Assembly: GCF_031180965.1 (NCBI RefSeq)
Contig: NZ_JAPSLH010000005.1
Location: 86,284 to 150,283, forward strand
Direction of reading: 5' to 3'
Length of the DNA: 64,000 nt
From: Chelativorans sp.
GTDB lineage: Bacteria; Pseudomonadota; Alphaproteobacteria; Rhizobiales; Rhizobiaceae
In this document: one piece after another, positions 35,337-45,866 of the stretch
Position numbering within the stretch: position 1 is the first letter of the stretch
How the letters are laid out: every line of letters begins with the position of its first letter
Notes under the pieces: generated by a model
What the model was told of the DNA's origin: nothing
Databases searched by the model: none
The model's input: only the letters and a program-made list of their open reading frames with translations
Program-made: the position numbers and the translations under genes

Positions 35337-38222
35337 TCAATTCGCCACGACCGGGTTCTGCTCCATCAGCAGCTTCAGGCTGGCCTCGGCATCGGCCGGA
35401 GCGCCGAAATGGAAGCTTTGCGCATATTCACAGCCGATCCGGCGCAGCTGCTCGATGTCGCCTTGGTCGGACAGGCCTTCGGCGACGACGGACAGGCCGA
35501 GATCATGCGCCATGGCGACCATGGATCTGAGCAGCACATTGCGCTTCGAAGTGGGGTCGTCGAGGAAACTGTTGTCGATCTTGATCGTGTCGAAGGGGAA
35601 GCGGGTGAGGTAGGATAACGAGGAATAGCCGGTGCCGAAATCGTCGAGCGAAAGGCCGATCCCGAGCTGCTTCAGCTTGGAAAGGACATGCACCGACTGT
35701 TCGGGGTTGTCCATGACGATGGATTCGGTGAGTTCGAGGCGGAAGCAGCGCGGCTTGATGTTGGACCGCGTGACGACGGAACGCACATCGCCGACGAGGT
35801 CGCGGCGGATGAGCTGCCGGCTGGAAAGGTTCACCGACATGAACAGCGGGATGTCGCCAAGCTGCTTCTGCCAGGAGTAGAGGTCCTCGGCGGCCTGCTG
35901 CATGGCGAAAAGGCCGAGCTGCACTATGAGACCCGAGCTTTCCGCGATGGGGATGAAGTCCGCCGGTGGGATGGTGCCGCGGCGGGGATGCTCCCAGCGC
36001 AACAGCGCCTCGAAGCCTGCGATGCTGCCGTCGTCGAGCCGCACGATGGGCTGGTAGGCGACGCGCAGCTCCTTGCGTTCCACCGCCCGGCGCAGGTCCG
36101 ATTCCATCTGCAGCCGGTCCGTGCCGATGGAACGGAAGGCGGGGCGGAAAGGCTCGATCCGGTCGCCGCCGAAGCGCTTGGCCTGATACATGGCAAGTTC
36201 CGCGTCCTTCAGCATTTCCTCGGCCGATGTCTGCGCCGCAGTCCAGGAAACTAGGCCGATGGAAGCGGTGAGGATGATCTCGCGCCGGGCGAAGGTCACG
36301 GGCGAGCGTATCGCTTGGCGCACCGCGTCGGCGACGGCGGCGATATGGCCGGGCTCCTGTTCGGACAGGAGCATCATGACGAACTGGTCGCCGGTCATGC
36401 GCGAGAGCGCATCGCCCGGCTTCAGGAGGCGGTGCAGGCGCCGGGCTATGGTGAGCAGGATGGTGTCGCCGGCGGAGATGCCGAGCTCGTCATTTACGTG
36501 CTTGAAGCGGTCGATGTCGATGACGAGGACCGTGGGGCGGATCTTCTTCTCGTTACCGGCCATGGCGATCGTGGCGTCCAGCCGGTTGAGGAAGAGCTCG
36601 CGGTTGGGCAGGCCCGTCAGGTTGTCGTGCACGGCATCGTGCAGCAGGCGCTCTTCCGCCTTCTTCTGCTCGGTGATGTCGACCATCGTGCCGACACAGC
36701 GGATCACCTCCCCGTCGGAGCCGACAACCGGCCGGGCCCGCAGGGACATCCAGTGATAGTGCCCGTCGGCGGCGCGCAGCCGGAAATTCTGCGCGACGCG
36801 TCCGCGCCGGTGCTCCAGCACCATGTCGAGCGTGGTGCGGAAGGTGTCGCGGTCGTCGGCATGGAGCAGCGGCAGCCAGCTGCGGGCCGCCCCGTTCAGC
36901 GTGCCGGCGGGCAGGCCGAGTTGCCGGCTGAGATCGGGCTTGGTGACCACCTTGTCGCGCAGCACGTCCCAGTCCCAGACCGTGTCACCCGAGCCGGTGA
37001 TGGCGAGGGCCTGGCGTTCCATGTCGCTGAACAGGCCCTGGAAGATCGCGCTGCCCGAAAGAGCGTGCTGCATGACCGTGAAGCCGAGCAGGAGCACGAT
37101 GAGGATGAGGCCGCCGCCGATGGCCGGCTGCAGGATGTCGTTGTCGAGCGTGCCGGTTACGGCCATCCAGGCGCCGAGGAGCCAGACGAGGACCATCAAC
37201 CAGCTCGGCACCAGCATGATGGCGCGGTCATAGCCCTGCGCGCCGAGATAGATGATGAGGCCGAGCCCCACCACGGCCGTGGCGGCGAAGGAAAGTCGGG
37301 CGATGCCGGCGGCGATCGCCGGATCAATCACCGCGACGCCGGCGATGACGAGGAGCCCAAGAATCCAGGCAAGCACGCCGTAGCTGAAGTGGTTGTGCCA
37401 GCGGGAAAGGTTAAGATAGGCGAATAGGAAGACGACGAGGGTGGCCGCCAGTGCGACCTCGGTACCCGCACGCCAGAGCTGCTCGGTGCCGGGCGATATC
37501 TCGACGATGCGCGACAGGAAGCCAAAATCGATCGAGATATAGGCAAGGATCGCCCAGGCGAGCGCGGCAGTGGCCGGGAACATGGACGTGCCCTTGACCA
37601 CGAAGAGCACGGTGAGGAAGAGCGCGAGGAGCCCGGCGATGCCGATCACGATGCCACGGAACAGGGTGTAGGAATTGACCGTGTCCTTGTAGGCGGCGGG
37701 ATCCCACAGATAGATTTGCGGCAGGTCGGGCGAGGCGAGCTCGGCAACGAAAGTGACGATGGCGCCGGGATCGAGCGTGACCAGGAATTCGTCCGCGTCG
37801 GTGCTCGGCTGCCGTTCCAGCGCGAAGCCTTCGCTCGGCGTGATCGCCGCGATGCGCTGCGAGCCGAGGTCGGGCCAGATCACGCCCGAGCCGACCAGCC
37901 GGAAATGCGGCGCCACGATCAGGCGGTCGAGCTGCTCGTCCGTGGTGTTGGCTAGCGCGAACACGGCCCAGTCGCCGGATCGGGCATCCGTGGCTTCGAC
38001 TTCGATGCGCCGAACGATCCCGTTTGTGTCGGGCGCGGTCGACACCTGCAGGTTGTCGCCCTGACCGCGGTAGATCTCGACGGCGTTGGACAGGTCGAGC
38101 GCCACGTCGTCACGCGAGATCATTATGGGCTCTACGGCCGAGACCGGCACCGTTCCCAACGCAAGCAGCAGCCATGCAAGCATGGCCATTGCGCTCAGCA
38201 AGGACGGTTTCAGTCGCGACAA
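35337..38222 (-). CDS. Membrane GGDEF-EAL protein with PAS domain, GGDEF degenerate
   Basis: About 961 residues from a TTG at 38222 with GAGG at six bases; an ATG at 38189 is an alternative, and a longer frame to 38291 would overlap the upstream gene. Order: signal/first helix, a periplasmic sensory domain (about 30-175), seven hydrophobic helices (about 185-385), PAS/PAC (about 415-535), GGDEF-fold domain and EAL domain. The GGDEF signature reads MTGDQF, so cyclase activity is doubtful. EAL residues look intact: FEALLRWEHP, MSVNLSSRQL, RLELTESIV, LSLDDFGTGYSS, IKIDNSF, VVAEGL. Probably a c-di-GMP phosphodiesterase. Follows the GNAT gene directly. Confidence 0.88.
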   Translation of the reverse strand: MSRLKPSLLSAMAMLAWLLLALGTVPVSAVEPIMISRDDVALDLSNAVEIYRGQGDNLQVSTAPDTNGIVRRIEVEATDARSGDWAVFALANTTDEQLDRLIVAPHFRLVGSGVIWPDLGSQRIAAITPSEGFALERQPSTDADEFLVTLDPGAIVTFVAELASPDLPQIYLWDPAAYKDTVNSYTLFRGIVIGIAGLLALFLTVLFVVKGTSMFPATAALAWAILAYISIDFGFLSRIVEISPGTEQLWRAGTEVALAATLVVFLFAYLNLSRWHNHFSYGVLAWILGLLVIAGVAVIDPAIAAGIARLSFAATAVVGLGLIIYLGAQGYDRAIMLVPSWLMVLVWLLGAWMAVTGTLDNDILQPAIGGGLILIVLLLGFTVMQHALSGSAIFQGLFSDMERQALAITGSGDTVWDWDVLRDKVVTKPDLSRQLGLPAGTLNGAARSWLPLLHADDRDTFRTTLDMVLEHRRGRVAQNFRLRAADGHYHWMSLRARPVVGSDGEVIRCVGTMVDITEQKKAEERLLHDAVHDNLTGLPNRELFLNRLDATIAMAGNEKKIRPTVLVIDIDRFKHVNDELGISAGDTILLTIARRLHRLLKPGDALSRMTGDQFVMMLLSEQEPGHIAAVADAVRQAIRSPVTFARREIILTASIGLVSWTAAQTSAEEMLKDAELAMYQAKRFGGDRIEPFRPAFRSIGTDRLQMESDLRRAVERKELRVAYQPIVRLDDGSIAGFEALLRWEHPRRGTIPPADFIPIAESSGLIVQLGLFAMQQAAEDLYSWQKQLGDIPLFMSVNLSSRQLIRRDLVGDVRSVVTRSNIKPRCFRLELTESIVMDNPEQSVHVLSKLKQLGIGLSLDDFGTGYSSLSYLTRFPFDTIKIDNSFLDDPTSKRNVLLRSMVAMAHDLGLSVVAEGLSDQGDIEQLRRIGCEYAQSFHFGAPADAEASLKLLMEQNPVVAN

Positions 38223-38224
38223 GA

Positions 38225-38821
38225 TCAGCCTCGTCTCGGTTGCACCTGATGCTCCCCCGCGATGAGGGCGTAGAGATGATGATCCTGCCATACGCCGTTG
38301 ATGCGCAGATAGGACCGCAGAAGCCCTTCGCGCTGGAATCCGGCTTTTTCAAGCAGGCGCATCGAACGCTTATTGCTGGGAATACAGGCCGCCTCCAGCC
38401 GGTGCAACCTCAGGCGGTCGAATGCAAAGGGGATAACCTGCCGCAGCGCGTCGAGCATCAGCCCCTGGCCGGCATAGCGCTCGCCCATCCAATAGCCGAC
38501 ATGCGCCGACTGGGCTACGCCATAGCGGATATTGCTCAAGGTGATGCCGCCGACCAGCCGGCCGCCCGCCTTTTCGAAGAGGAAGAACGCAACGCCGGTG
38601 CCGCGGTCATATTCGTAGCGGCCGCGCCTCAGGCGCTGGCGAAACGAGGCGCGGGAAAGCTCGTCCGGCGCCCATTTGGGCTCCCATGGCTCCAGGAAGG
38701 CGCGGCTTTCGCCCCGCAGCGCCGCCCATTCCGGATAGTCATGCGGGGCAGGCATGCGAAGGCGCAACAGCGCACCCTCGAGCGCCGGATAGTCGCGGCG
38801 GAAGAAGGGCAGCTGGAACAT
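38225..38821 (-). CDS. RimJ-like GNAT acetyltransferase
   Basis: 198 residues. The N-terminal ALLRLRMPAPHDYPEWAALR and the core VGYWMGERYAGQGLMLDALRQV, with the acetyl-CoA loop (R-Y-A-G-Q-G), followed by RLEAACIPSNKRSMRLLEKAGFQREG, are typical of RimJ/RimL N-terminal protein acetyltransferases. The substrate may be a ribosomal protein, but this is not established for this clade. It follows the M16 peptidase by 11 bp and precedes the EAL gene by 2 bp, so the block is probably one transcript. Confidence 0.9.
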   Translation of the reverse strand: MFQLPFFRRDYPALEGALLRLRMPAPHDYPEWAALRGESRAFLEPWEPKWAPDELSRASFRQRLRRGRYEYDRGTGVAFFLFEKAGGRLVGGITLSNIRYGVAQSAHVGYWMGERYAGQGLMLDALRQVIPFAFDRLRLHRLEAACIPSNKRSMRLLEKAGFQREGLLRSYLRINGVWQDHHLYALIAGEHQVQPRRG

Positions 38822-38832
38822 GCCGCGCCAGC

Positions 38833-40125
38833 TTAGACGGCGAGCTTGTGCAGCACCGGGCGCGGCGTCGTCAGCGTGTCGCGAATGCTTTCGAAAGGTG
38901 CCAGCGAGCCGACCGGGCCGATGGCCGTGACGGTGGGCCTGGAGGAGAACAGGCGCGAGGAGAGGTCCGCAAGCCGCTCCACGGTGAGGCCGGAGAGGCG
39001 GTCCATCAGCTCCTCCATCTCGATCGGCCGGCCATAGAGGAGGAGCTGGCGTGCGACTTGCGAGGCGCGGCTGGCCGGGCTCTCGCGCGACATCATCAGG
39101 CCGGCGCGGTATTGCGCCCGGGCGCGGTCGAGCTCCGCCTGATCGATGCGCTCGCCGGCTTTCTGCAATTCGCCCACGATCACAGGGATGAGCTCGGCCA
39201 AGTCGCTCTGGCCGGTCGCCGCATGAACGCCGAAGATCCCCGTGTCCGAGAATCCCCAGTGGAAGGCGTAGACCGAATAGCAGAGGCCGCGTTTCTCCCG
39301 GACCTCCTGGAAAAGGCGCGACGACATGCCACCGCCGAGGATCATGGAGAGCACCTGCGAGGCGTAGAAATCGCGCACATGATAGGCGCGGCCCTCGAAG
39401 CCGAGGATTACATGCGCGTCCATCAGGTCGCGATGCTCGCGATAGTCGCCGCCGACATAATGGGAATATTGCGGCGCCGCGGGGTCCGCCTTGTCCCGGA
39501 ACGTGCCGAGCCGCTTCTCCACCTCGCGCACGAATTCGTCATGGCTGAGCCCGCCGGCGGCGACCACAACCATCCGGTCGGCGCCATATTGGCGTTCCAT
39601 GAAGCCGCGCAACTGATCGGAGGTGAAGGACTGCACGGTTTCCGGCGTGCCGAGAATGGAGCGGCCGATCGCCTGGTGGCGGAAGGCGGTCTCGGTGAAG
39701 CGGTCGAACACCGCGTCGTCGGGCGTGTCATGCGCCGCGCCGATCTCCTGCAGGATCACATGCTGTTCGCGCTCGAGCTCGTTCGGGTCGAATTTCGAAT
39801 CCGTCAGTATGTCGGCCAGGATGTCGATCGCGAGCGGCATGTCTTCGCGCAGCACCCGCGCGTAGAAGGCGGTGGTCTCGACGCTCGTCGCGGCGTTGAT
39901 CTCGCCGCCGACATCCTCGATATCCGTTGCGATCTGGAGGGCGGTGCGCTTGCCGGTCCCCTTGAACGCCATGTGTTCGAGCAGATGGGCGATGCCGTGT
40001 TCGTCGTCCCGCTCGTTTCGCGATCCGGATTTCACCCAGATGCCCAGCGCAACCGATTCCAGATGCGGCAGGGTTTCGGTCGCCACCGTCAAGCCGTTCG
40101 ACAGACGGCTTACCTCTACGCCCAT
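38833..40125 (-). CDS. M16 family zinc peptidase (mitochondrial-processing-peptidase beta-like)
   Basis: 430 residues. The inverted zinc motif is HLLEHMAFKGT (His-x2-Glu-His, about residues 47-51) with the downstream Glu in the FYARVLREDMPLAIDIL / EREQHVILQEI region. Family blocks include GGEINAATSVETTAFYAR and GGGMSSRLFQEVREKRGLCYSVYAF. It is the bacterial relative of the mitochondrial processing peptidase; the target peptide is unknown. Lies 15 bp after thrC, the conserved alphaproteobacterial pair. Confidence 0.94.
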   Translation of the reverse strand: MGVEVSRLSNGLTVATETLPHLESVALGIWVKSGSRNERDDEHGIAHLLEHMAFKGTGKRTALQIATDIEDVGGEINAATSVETTAFYARVLREDMPLAIDILADILTDSKFDPNELEREQHVILQEIGAAHDTPDDAVFDRFTETAFRHQAIGRSILGTPETVQSFTSDQLRGFMERQYGADRMVVVAAGGLSHDEFVREVEKRLGTFRDKADPAAPQYSHYVGGDYREHRDLMDAHVILGFEGRAYHVRDFYASQVLSMILGGGMSSRLFQEVREKRGLCYSVYAFHWGFSDTGIFGVHAATGQSDLAELIPVIVGELQKAGERIDQAELDRARAQYRAGLMMSRESPASRASQVARQLLLYGRPIEMEELMDRLSGLTVERLADLSSRLFSSRPTVTAIGPVGSLAPFESIRDTLTTPRPVLHKLAV

Positions 40126-40140
40126 ATGCTACTCGCTTTC

Positions 40141-41538
40141 CTATCCTCCCGCCCGAACCCGGCGGCCGATGTGATCTTTCACCATTTTGAGGTCCGAGGG
40201 AAGGACCGTGAACCTCTCTTCGGCGCGCATCATCCCGTCGAGCCAAGCCGGAAGGGCGGGGGAGAGGCCGCAGGCCTCGAGAACGGATTCCGGGAATTTC
40301 GCCGGATGCGCCGTCGCAAGAACGATCATCGCCTCGCCGGGCCTTGCCTTGGCGCGGGCCACCGTCAACGCGGTGGCCGTGTGCGGATCGGCCACATAAC
40401 CGTTCCGTTCCGCCACCTCCCGCATCGTCGCGGCGGTTTCCGGCATGCTTGCGCGCCCGGCGCCGAACTCGGCGCGGATGCGCGAAAGCGTGTCTTCCCT
40501 GACCGTGAAGCTGCCCGACTGCGTCAGCCCGTCCATATAGGCGCGGACCTCCTCCGCCTTCCTTCCGGATGCCTCGAAGAGCAGCCGCTCGAAGTTCGAA
40601 GATATTTGAATATCCATCGATGGCGAAGTTGTGGCGATAACGGGGCGGGTGCCGTATTCGCCGCTCTCCAGCGTCCGCGCCAGGATGTCGTTCTCGTTGG
40701 TGGCGATGATCAGCCGGTCGATGGGCAGGCCCATGCGCTTGGCGGCGTAACCCGCGAAGATATCGCCGAAATTTCCGGTGGGGACGGTGAAGGAGACGGG
40801 CCGATCCGGCGCGCCCAGCGAAAGTGCGGAGGTGAAGTAGTAGACGATCTGGGCCATGATGCGCGCCCAGTTGATCGAGTTCACACCGGAGAGCGAGACG
40901 CGGTCGCGAAAGGCGTGGTCATTGAAAAGGCCCTTCACCAGCGCCTGGCAGTCGTCGAACGTGCCCTCGACGGCGAGCGCCTGGACATTGGCCACGCCCG
41001 AAGTGGTCATCTGCCGCTGCTGCACGGGAGAGATGCGCCCGTGCGGGAAGAGGATGAAGACCTCGGCACGGCTCGATCCTTTGAAGGCATGGATGGCCGC
41101 CCCTCCCGTGTCGCCGGAGGTGGCGCCCACGATGGTCACGCGCCGGCCGCGCTCGGCAAGCACGTGGTCCATGATGCGCGCCAGGAACTGCATGGCCACG
41201 TCCTTGAAGGCAAGGGTAGGGCCATGAAACAGCTCGAGGATGAATTCGCTCGGGCCGCTCTGCTGCAGCGGGCACACGGCGCTGTGCCGGAAGGTGGCAT
41301 AGCTCTCATCGATGATGCGCCTCAGCACCGCGTCGGGGATTTCGCCGGCCACGAAGGGCTCGAGAACGGCGAAGGCGACCTCGGCATAAGGCCGGCCGCG
41401 CAAGGCGCGCATCTCCTCCGGCGAAAAGCGCGGCCACTCGCGCGGAACGTAAAGTCCGCCGTCGCGGGCAAGGCCGAGGAGAAGCACCTCGCAGAAACCC
41501 AGCACCGGCGCTTCGCCGCGTGTGCTCACATAGTCCAT
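40141..41538 (-). CDS. thrC: Threonine synthase
   Basis: 465 residues. PLP-dependent conversion of O-phosphohomoserine to threonine. The N-terminal MDYVSTRGEAPVLGFCEVLL, the PLP lysine in GPTLAFKDVAMQFLAR (Lys about 115), VGATSGDTGGAAIHAFKGSS, and TGNFGDIFAGYAAKRMGLP identify the long class II form of ThrC. Together with thrB at 29902 it completes the last two steps of threonine synthesis. First gene of a minus-strand run with the M16 peptidase, GNAT and EAL genes. Confidence 0.95.
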   Translation of the reverse strand: MDYVSTRGEAPVLGFCEVLLLGLARDGGLYVPREWPRFSPEEMRALRGRPYAEVAFAVLEPFVAGEIPDAVLRRIIDESYATFRHSAVCPLQQSGPSEFILELFHGPTLAFKDVAMQFLARIMDHVLAERGRRVTIVGATSGDTGGAAIHAFKGSSRAEVFILFPHGRISPVQQRQMTTSGVANVQALAVEGTFDDCQALVKGLFNDHAFRDRVSLSGVNSINWARIMAQIVYYFTSALSLGAPDRPVSFTVPTGNFGDIFAGYAAKRMGLPIDRLIIATNENDILARTLESGEYGTRPVIATTSPSMDIQISSNFERLLFEASGRKAEEVRAYMDGLTQSGSFTVREDTLSRIRAEFGAGRASMPETAATMREVAERNGYVADPHTATALTVARAKARPGEAMIVLATAHPAKFPESVLEACGLSPALPAWLDGMMRAEERFTVLPSDLKMVKDHIGRRVRAGG

Positions 41539-41669
41539 CGCAAGTCCCTATTGGGTTCCAGGTTCCACCGGGAGCGGGAGAAAACAGCAATCGCCCAGTC
41601 GAAATTTCGTTGCGCCGTGATATAGAACAGCCACCTTGTAACAGGAAAGTCCAGATCGGGGGCACCCAA

Positions 41670-42221
41670 TTGCGTAACAGCATTTTTGCAGCGGGGCTCG
41701 GCCTCGCCGGTTCAGTTCTGCTCTCAGCCTGCCAGCCCGGCGGTGCGCCACTGGCGGGCCTCGGCGGCCCGGCGGCCGAGCCGCCCGCGGGCGCGGTGCG
41801 CGAAAGCGAACTCAGGGCCTTTTGCCCGCCGGTGACGCTCAGGGACGGCACGGCGTTCCACACCACCTATGAAGGCGGCGCCGAAGGCGACCCGGACCGT
41901 GTCGTCTATCTTTCCTCGATCGGCGAGACCACCCGCGCCTGCAAATATGGGCAGGGAGCGGGCTCGATAACAGTGGCTATCGCCGGAAAGGTGGTACCCG
42001 GACCGAGGGGCCGCACCGGCAATGTGACGATGCCGATCCGCGTCGTGCTTCTGCGCGGATCCGATGTGATCTCCACGCAGCTCTACCGGCACCCGGTCAC
42101 GATCAGGGATACCGCCGGAGCCACGCAGTTCATCCTGAACGTGCCGGACATCCCCGTGCCGGGCGGCATCGACCGCGGCGTGCAGGTGATGGTCGGCTTT
42201 GACGCGGGCGGCGGGCGGTAG
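41670..42221 (+). CDS. Hypothetical lipoprotein
   Basis: 183 residues from a TTG at 41670, chosen because a GGGGG lies seven bases upstream and a lipoprotein signal begins here: LRNSIFAAGLGLAGSVLLSAC, with the lipobox Cys at 21. The longer frame back to 41520 overlaps the thrC start. The mature part has SELRAFCPPVTLRDGTAFHTTYEGG (in pieces), a central ACKYGQGAGSITVAIAGKVVPGP, and a beta-rich end. It resembles conserved envelope lipoproteins of Rhizobiales; function unknown. Divergent from thrC. Confidence 0.72.
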   Translation: MRNSIFAAGLGLAGSVLLSACQPGGAPLAGLGGPAAEPPAGAVRESELRAFCPPVTLRDGTAFHTTYEGGAEGDPDRVVYLSSIGETTRACKYGQGAGSITVAIAGKVVPGPRGRTGNVTMPIRVVLLRGSDVISTQLYRHPVTIRDTAGATQFILNVPDIPVPGGIDRGVQVMVGFDAGGGR

Positions 42222-42258
42222 GCAGTTGCTCAGAGGGTCGGGTAGAGATCTGGGGTCC

Positions 42259-42945
42259 TTACCCCTCCGACCACTCGGACAACGCGGCGATCGTTTTTCC
42301 GAGGTCGGCCATGCGGCTGACCGTCGTCTCGGCCCCCGCTTCCATCAGCATGGCGGCGTGCCCCGGATGGCTGTGGGAGGCGCCGGTGAAGCCGATCACG
42401 CGCATTCCGGCGGCGATGGCGCCTGAAATCCCGTGCACGGAATCCTCGATGACAATGGTGCGGGCGGGCTCCGCGCCCATCTTTTCCGCGGCATAGAGGA
42501 AGACGTCGGGTGCCGGCTTCGGCCGCTTGCTTGGCGTTGCCAGCGACGAGAAGATGACGCCCTCAAAGAGCGGCGCGAGGCGCGTGCGCTCGAGCATGGC
42601 GGCGATGCGCTCCTCGCTGGAATTCGAGCAGATGCATTTCTTCACCGGGAGCGATGCTACGGCTTGGGCGACGCCCTCGATGGCTTTCACCTCGGCCCGG
42701 AGCCGCTCGTCCACCTTCGCCTCCGCCCGGTCGAGCAGCGACGCCTGGAACAGCATCTGTGCCTCCTTCTCGATGCGCATCATGATGTCGCGGAAGGTGA
42801 GGCCGGAATAGCGCTCGGCCAACTCCTCCGCCGTGATGTCGTGGCCCGCCTCGCGCAGCATTTCCGCTTCGACGCGGGCGGCGACGATTTCCGAATCGAC
42901 CAGCACGCCGTCGCAATCAAAAATGACGAGATCGGGTTGAGGCAT
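42259..42945 (-). CDS. HAD-superfamily phosphatase/phosphomutase (subfamily IA)
   Basis: 228 residues. HAD motif I is FDCDGVLVDSE (residues 9-19, both catalytic Asp), motif II CSNSSEER, motif III Lys in SKRPKPAPDVF, and motif IV IEDSVHGISGAIAAGM. The alpha-helical cap sits after motif I. By resemblance it is in the group of phosphoglycolate phosphatase, beta-phosphoglucomutase and YniC-like hexitol phosphatases; the substrate is not assignable. It stands alone, divergent from ccrM. Confidence 0.88.
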   Translation of the reverse strand: MPQPDLVIFDCDGVLVDSEIVAARVEAEMLREAGHDITAEELAERYSGLTFRDIMMRIEKEAQMLFQASLLDRAEAKVDERLRAEVKAIEGVAQAVASLPVKKCICSNSSEERIAAMLERTRLAPLFEGVIFSSLATPSKRPKPAPDVFLYAAEKMGAEPARTIVIEDSVHGISGAIAAGMRVIGFTGASHSHPGHAAMLMEAGAETTVSRMADLGKTIAALSEWSEG

Positions 42946-43108
42946 GGCTGAAAGCTCTTTTTCGGGGAGGAGTGGGAGGAGGTGAAGGCTTAGCCCCGAA
43001 GCGGCGGCGGATCAACCTCTCGCCGCGGCGGGGCACCTGCTGCTGCAGGGGCCTGCGCGCGCTTTCGGCTGCCTCTTACGGAATGTTTACGCTCTTCGGT
43101 AACCATAA

Positions 43109-44275
<1,167 letters not shown>

Positions 44276-44353
44276 GCGGCAGGAACTGACAGGAGGCTTA
44301 GGAACGGCCTCGGCGCGCCCTCGTTTCGAGGAGGGTTTCGCAAGGAGGCATTT

Positions 44354-45307
44354 ATGGCCAGCCAGACGTCAGGGCACGGCGCACCCGATATGCGCGCCGT
44401 GAGGCACAAGACGGTCGAGATCGACGGCACGAAGATCTTCTACAGGGAGGCTGGAGCGCTGGACGCGCCGGCCATTCTGCTGCCGCACGGCTATCCCTGT
44501 TCTTCCTACGAGTTCCGCAACTTCATGCCGGCCCTGGCGGACCGGTGGCGGCTCGTGGCGCCGGATTTTCCCGGCCAGGGCTACAGCGATACGCCGGAAG
44601 ATTTCGATTACAGCTTCGACGGTTACACGCGTTTTCTGAATCGCTTCGTCGACGCGATGGGGATGGAGCGCTTCGCCATTTATCTGCATGACTACGGCTC
44701 GCAGATCGGCCTGCGGCTCGCTATCGCCGCGCCGGAGCGCATCACGGCTCTGATCATCCAGAACGGCGACATCTACGAGGATGCACTGGGCCCCAAATAT
44801 GCGGGGCTAGAAGCCCATTTCGCTGACCCGACAGCTGAATCGCGGGAGAAGCTGCGGGCCGCCGTGAGCGAGGAGGGGTACCGCGACGAGTTCCTGAACG
44901 ACGTGCGCGAGGACCTTGCCGCGCTGATCCCGCCGGATCTTTGGAAGCTGCACTGGTCGCTCACCACACCCAGGCGGCGGGAGATCGCGCTCGGGCTGAT
45001 GGAGGGTCTGAAGGAGAATCTCGACTGGTTCCCGCGTTACCAGGCCTATATGCGCGAGCACCAGCCCTCGGCGCTGATCGTGTGGGGGCCGCAGGACGGC
45101 TATATGCCGGAGGCATCGGCCCGCGCCTATCTGCGCGATCTACCCAATGCCGAACTGCATCTGCTCGACGGCGGCCATTGGCTGCTTGAGACTTGCCTAG
45201 ATGAGGTCATCGCGCTGGTCCGCGATTTCCTGGACCGCGTGCACGGGAACGACGCTATGCCGCAATCCCGAACCGGCGCAGATCCTCACGCAGCTTCCCG
45301 GCATTGA
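44354..45307 (+). CDS. Alpha/beta hydrolase, haloalkane-dehalogenase-like
   Basis: 317 residues with AAGGAGG upstream of the ATG. The alpha/beta-hydrolase core has the oxyanion HGYPCSSYEFRN (about 45-56), the nucleophile elbow YLHDYGSQIGLR with Asp as nucleophile as in dehalogenases and epoxide hydrolases, an Asp in VWGPQDGYMPE, and His in LDGGHWLLET. This suggests an Asp-based hydrolase; the natural substrate is unknown. The last 53 bp overlap the convergent HAD gene on the opposite strand. Confidence 0.87.
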   Translation: MASQTSGHGAPDMRAVRHKTVEIDGTKIFYREAGALDAPAILLPHGYPCSSYEFRNFMPALADRWRLVAPDFPGQGYSDTPEDFDYSFDGYTRFLNRFVDAMGMERFAIYLHDYGSQIGLRLAIAAPERITALIIQNGDIYEDALGPKYAGLEAHFADPTAESREKLRAAVSEEGYRDEFLNDVREDLAALIPPDLWKLHWSLTTPRRREIALGLMEGLKENLDWFPRYQAYMREHQPSALIVWGPQDGYMPEASARAYLRDLPNAELHLLDGGHWLLETCLDEVIALVRDFLDRVHGNDAMPQSRTGADPHAASRH

Positions 45308-45866
45308 CGAACTGCACCGCCCGCCAGCCGGCAGCTTCTGCCCCGGCCACGTTCGGCGCGCTGTCGTCGATGAACAAGGTGCCCGAGGGTTCGAGACCGA
45401 AGGTCCCGGCATGGAGGTCATAGATGGCGCGGTCGGGCTTTATGAGCCCGACCTCGCCCGACACGGTGACGCCGCGCGGCCGGTTGAGGAAGGGGAAACG
45501 CTTGCGTGCTTCGGCGAATGTGTCGGCGGCGAAATTGGTGAGCATCGTCACGTCATGGCCGGCATCGATGAGGCTTTCCAGGACGGCTACCGAATCGTCG
45601 TAGGCGTGCGAGACCATCTCGTGCCAGTGCCGGCGGAAGGCGCGGATATTCTCCTCGTGATCCGGATGGAGGGCGATCAGCGCCGCTTCGGCCTCGGGCC
45701 AGCCGCGTCCGCGATCCTGCTCTAGGTTCCATTCGTGGGTGCAGACATTCTGGAAGAACCAGCGCCGCTCCGCCTCGTCGGGAATGATGCGGGAAAAGGG
45801 GATCTCGGGATCGTAGTGGACCAGAACCTTGCCGATATCGAAGACGATATGCCGGATTTCGCTCAT
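45255..45866 (-). CDS. HAD-superfamily hydrolase, YihX-like
   Basis: 203 residues from the ATG at 45866, which overlaps the mutY stop (ATGA). HAD motif I is VFDIGKVLVHYDPE (Asp10; the second Asp of DxD is replaced by Gly, in the FDIGKVL form seen in this subfamily), motif II MLTNFAADTF, motif III Lys in LIKPDRAIYDL, motif IV FIDDSAPNVAGAEAAG. The YihX-type enzymes dephosphorylate sugar phosphates. Co-transcribed with mutY; the 3' end overlaps the convergent hydrolase gene by 53 bp. Confidence 0.85.
   Translation of the reverse strand: MSEIRHIVFDIGKVLVHYDPEIPFSRIIPDEAERRWFFQNVCTHEWNLEQDRGRGWPEAEAALIALHPDHEENIRAFRRHWHEMVSHAYDDSVAVLESLIDAGHDVTMLTNFAADTFAEARKRFPFLNRPRGVTVSGEVGLIKPDRAIYDLHAGTFGLEPSGTLFIDDSAPNVAGAEAAGWRAVQFVNAGKLREDLRRFGIAA

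Noticed and set aside
44300..44345. Hairpin CCTCG-TTT-CGAGG between ccrM and the hydrolase as a terminator
   Set aside because: Short stem and no T-tract; not enough to call.
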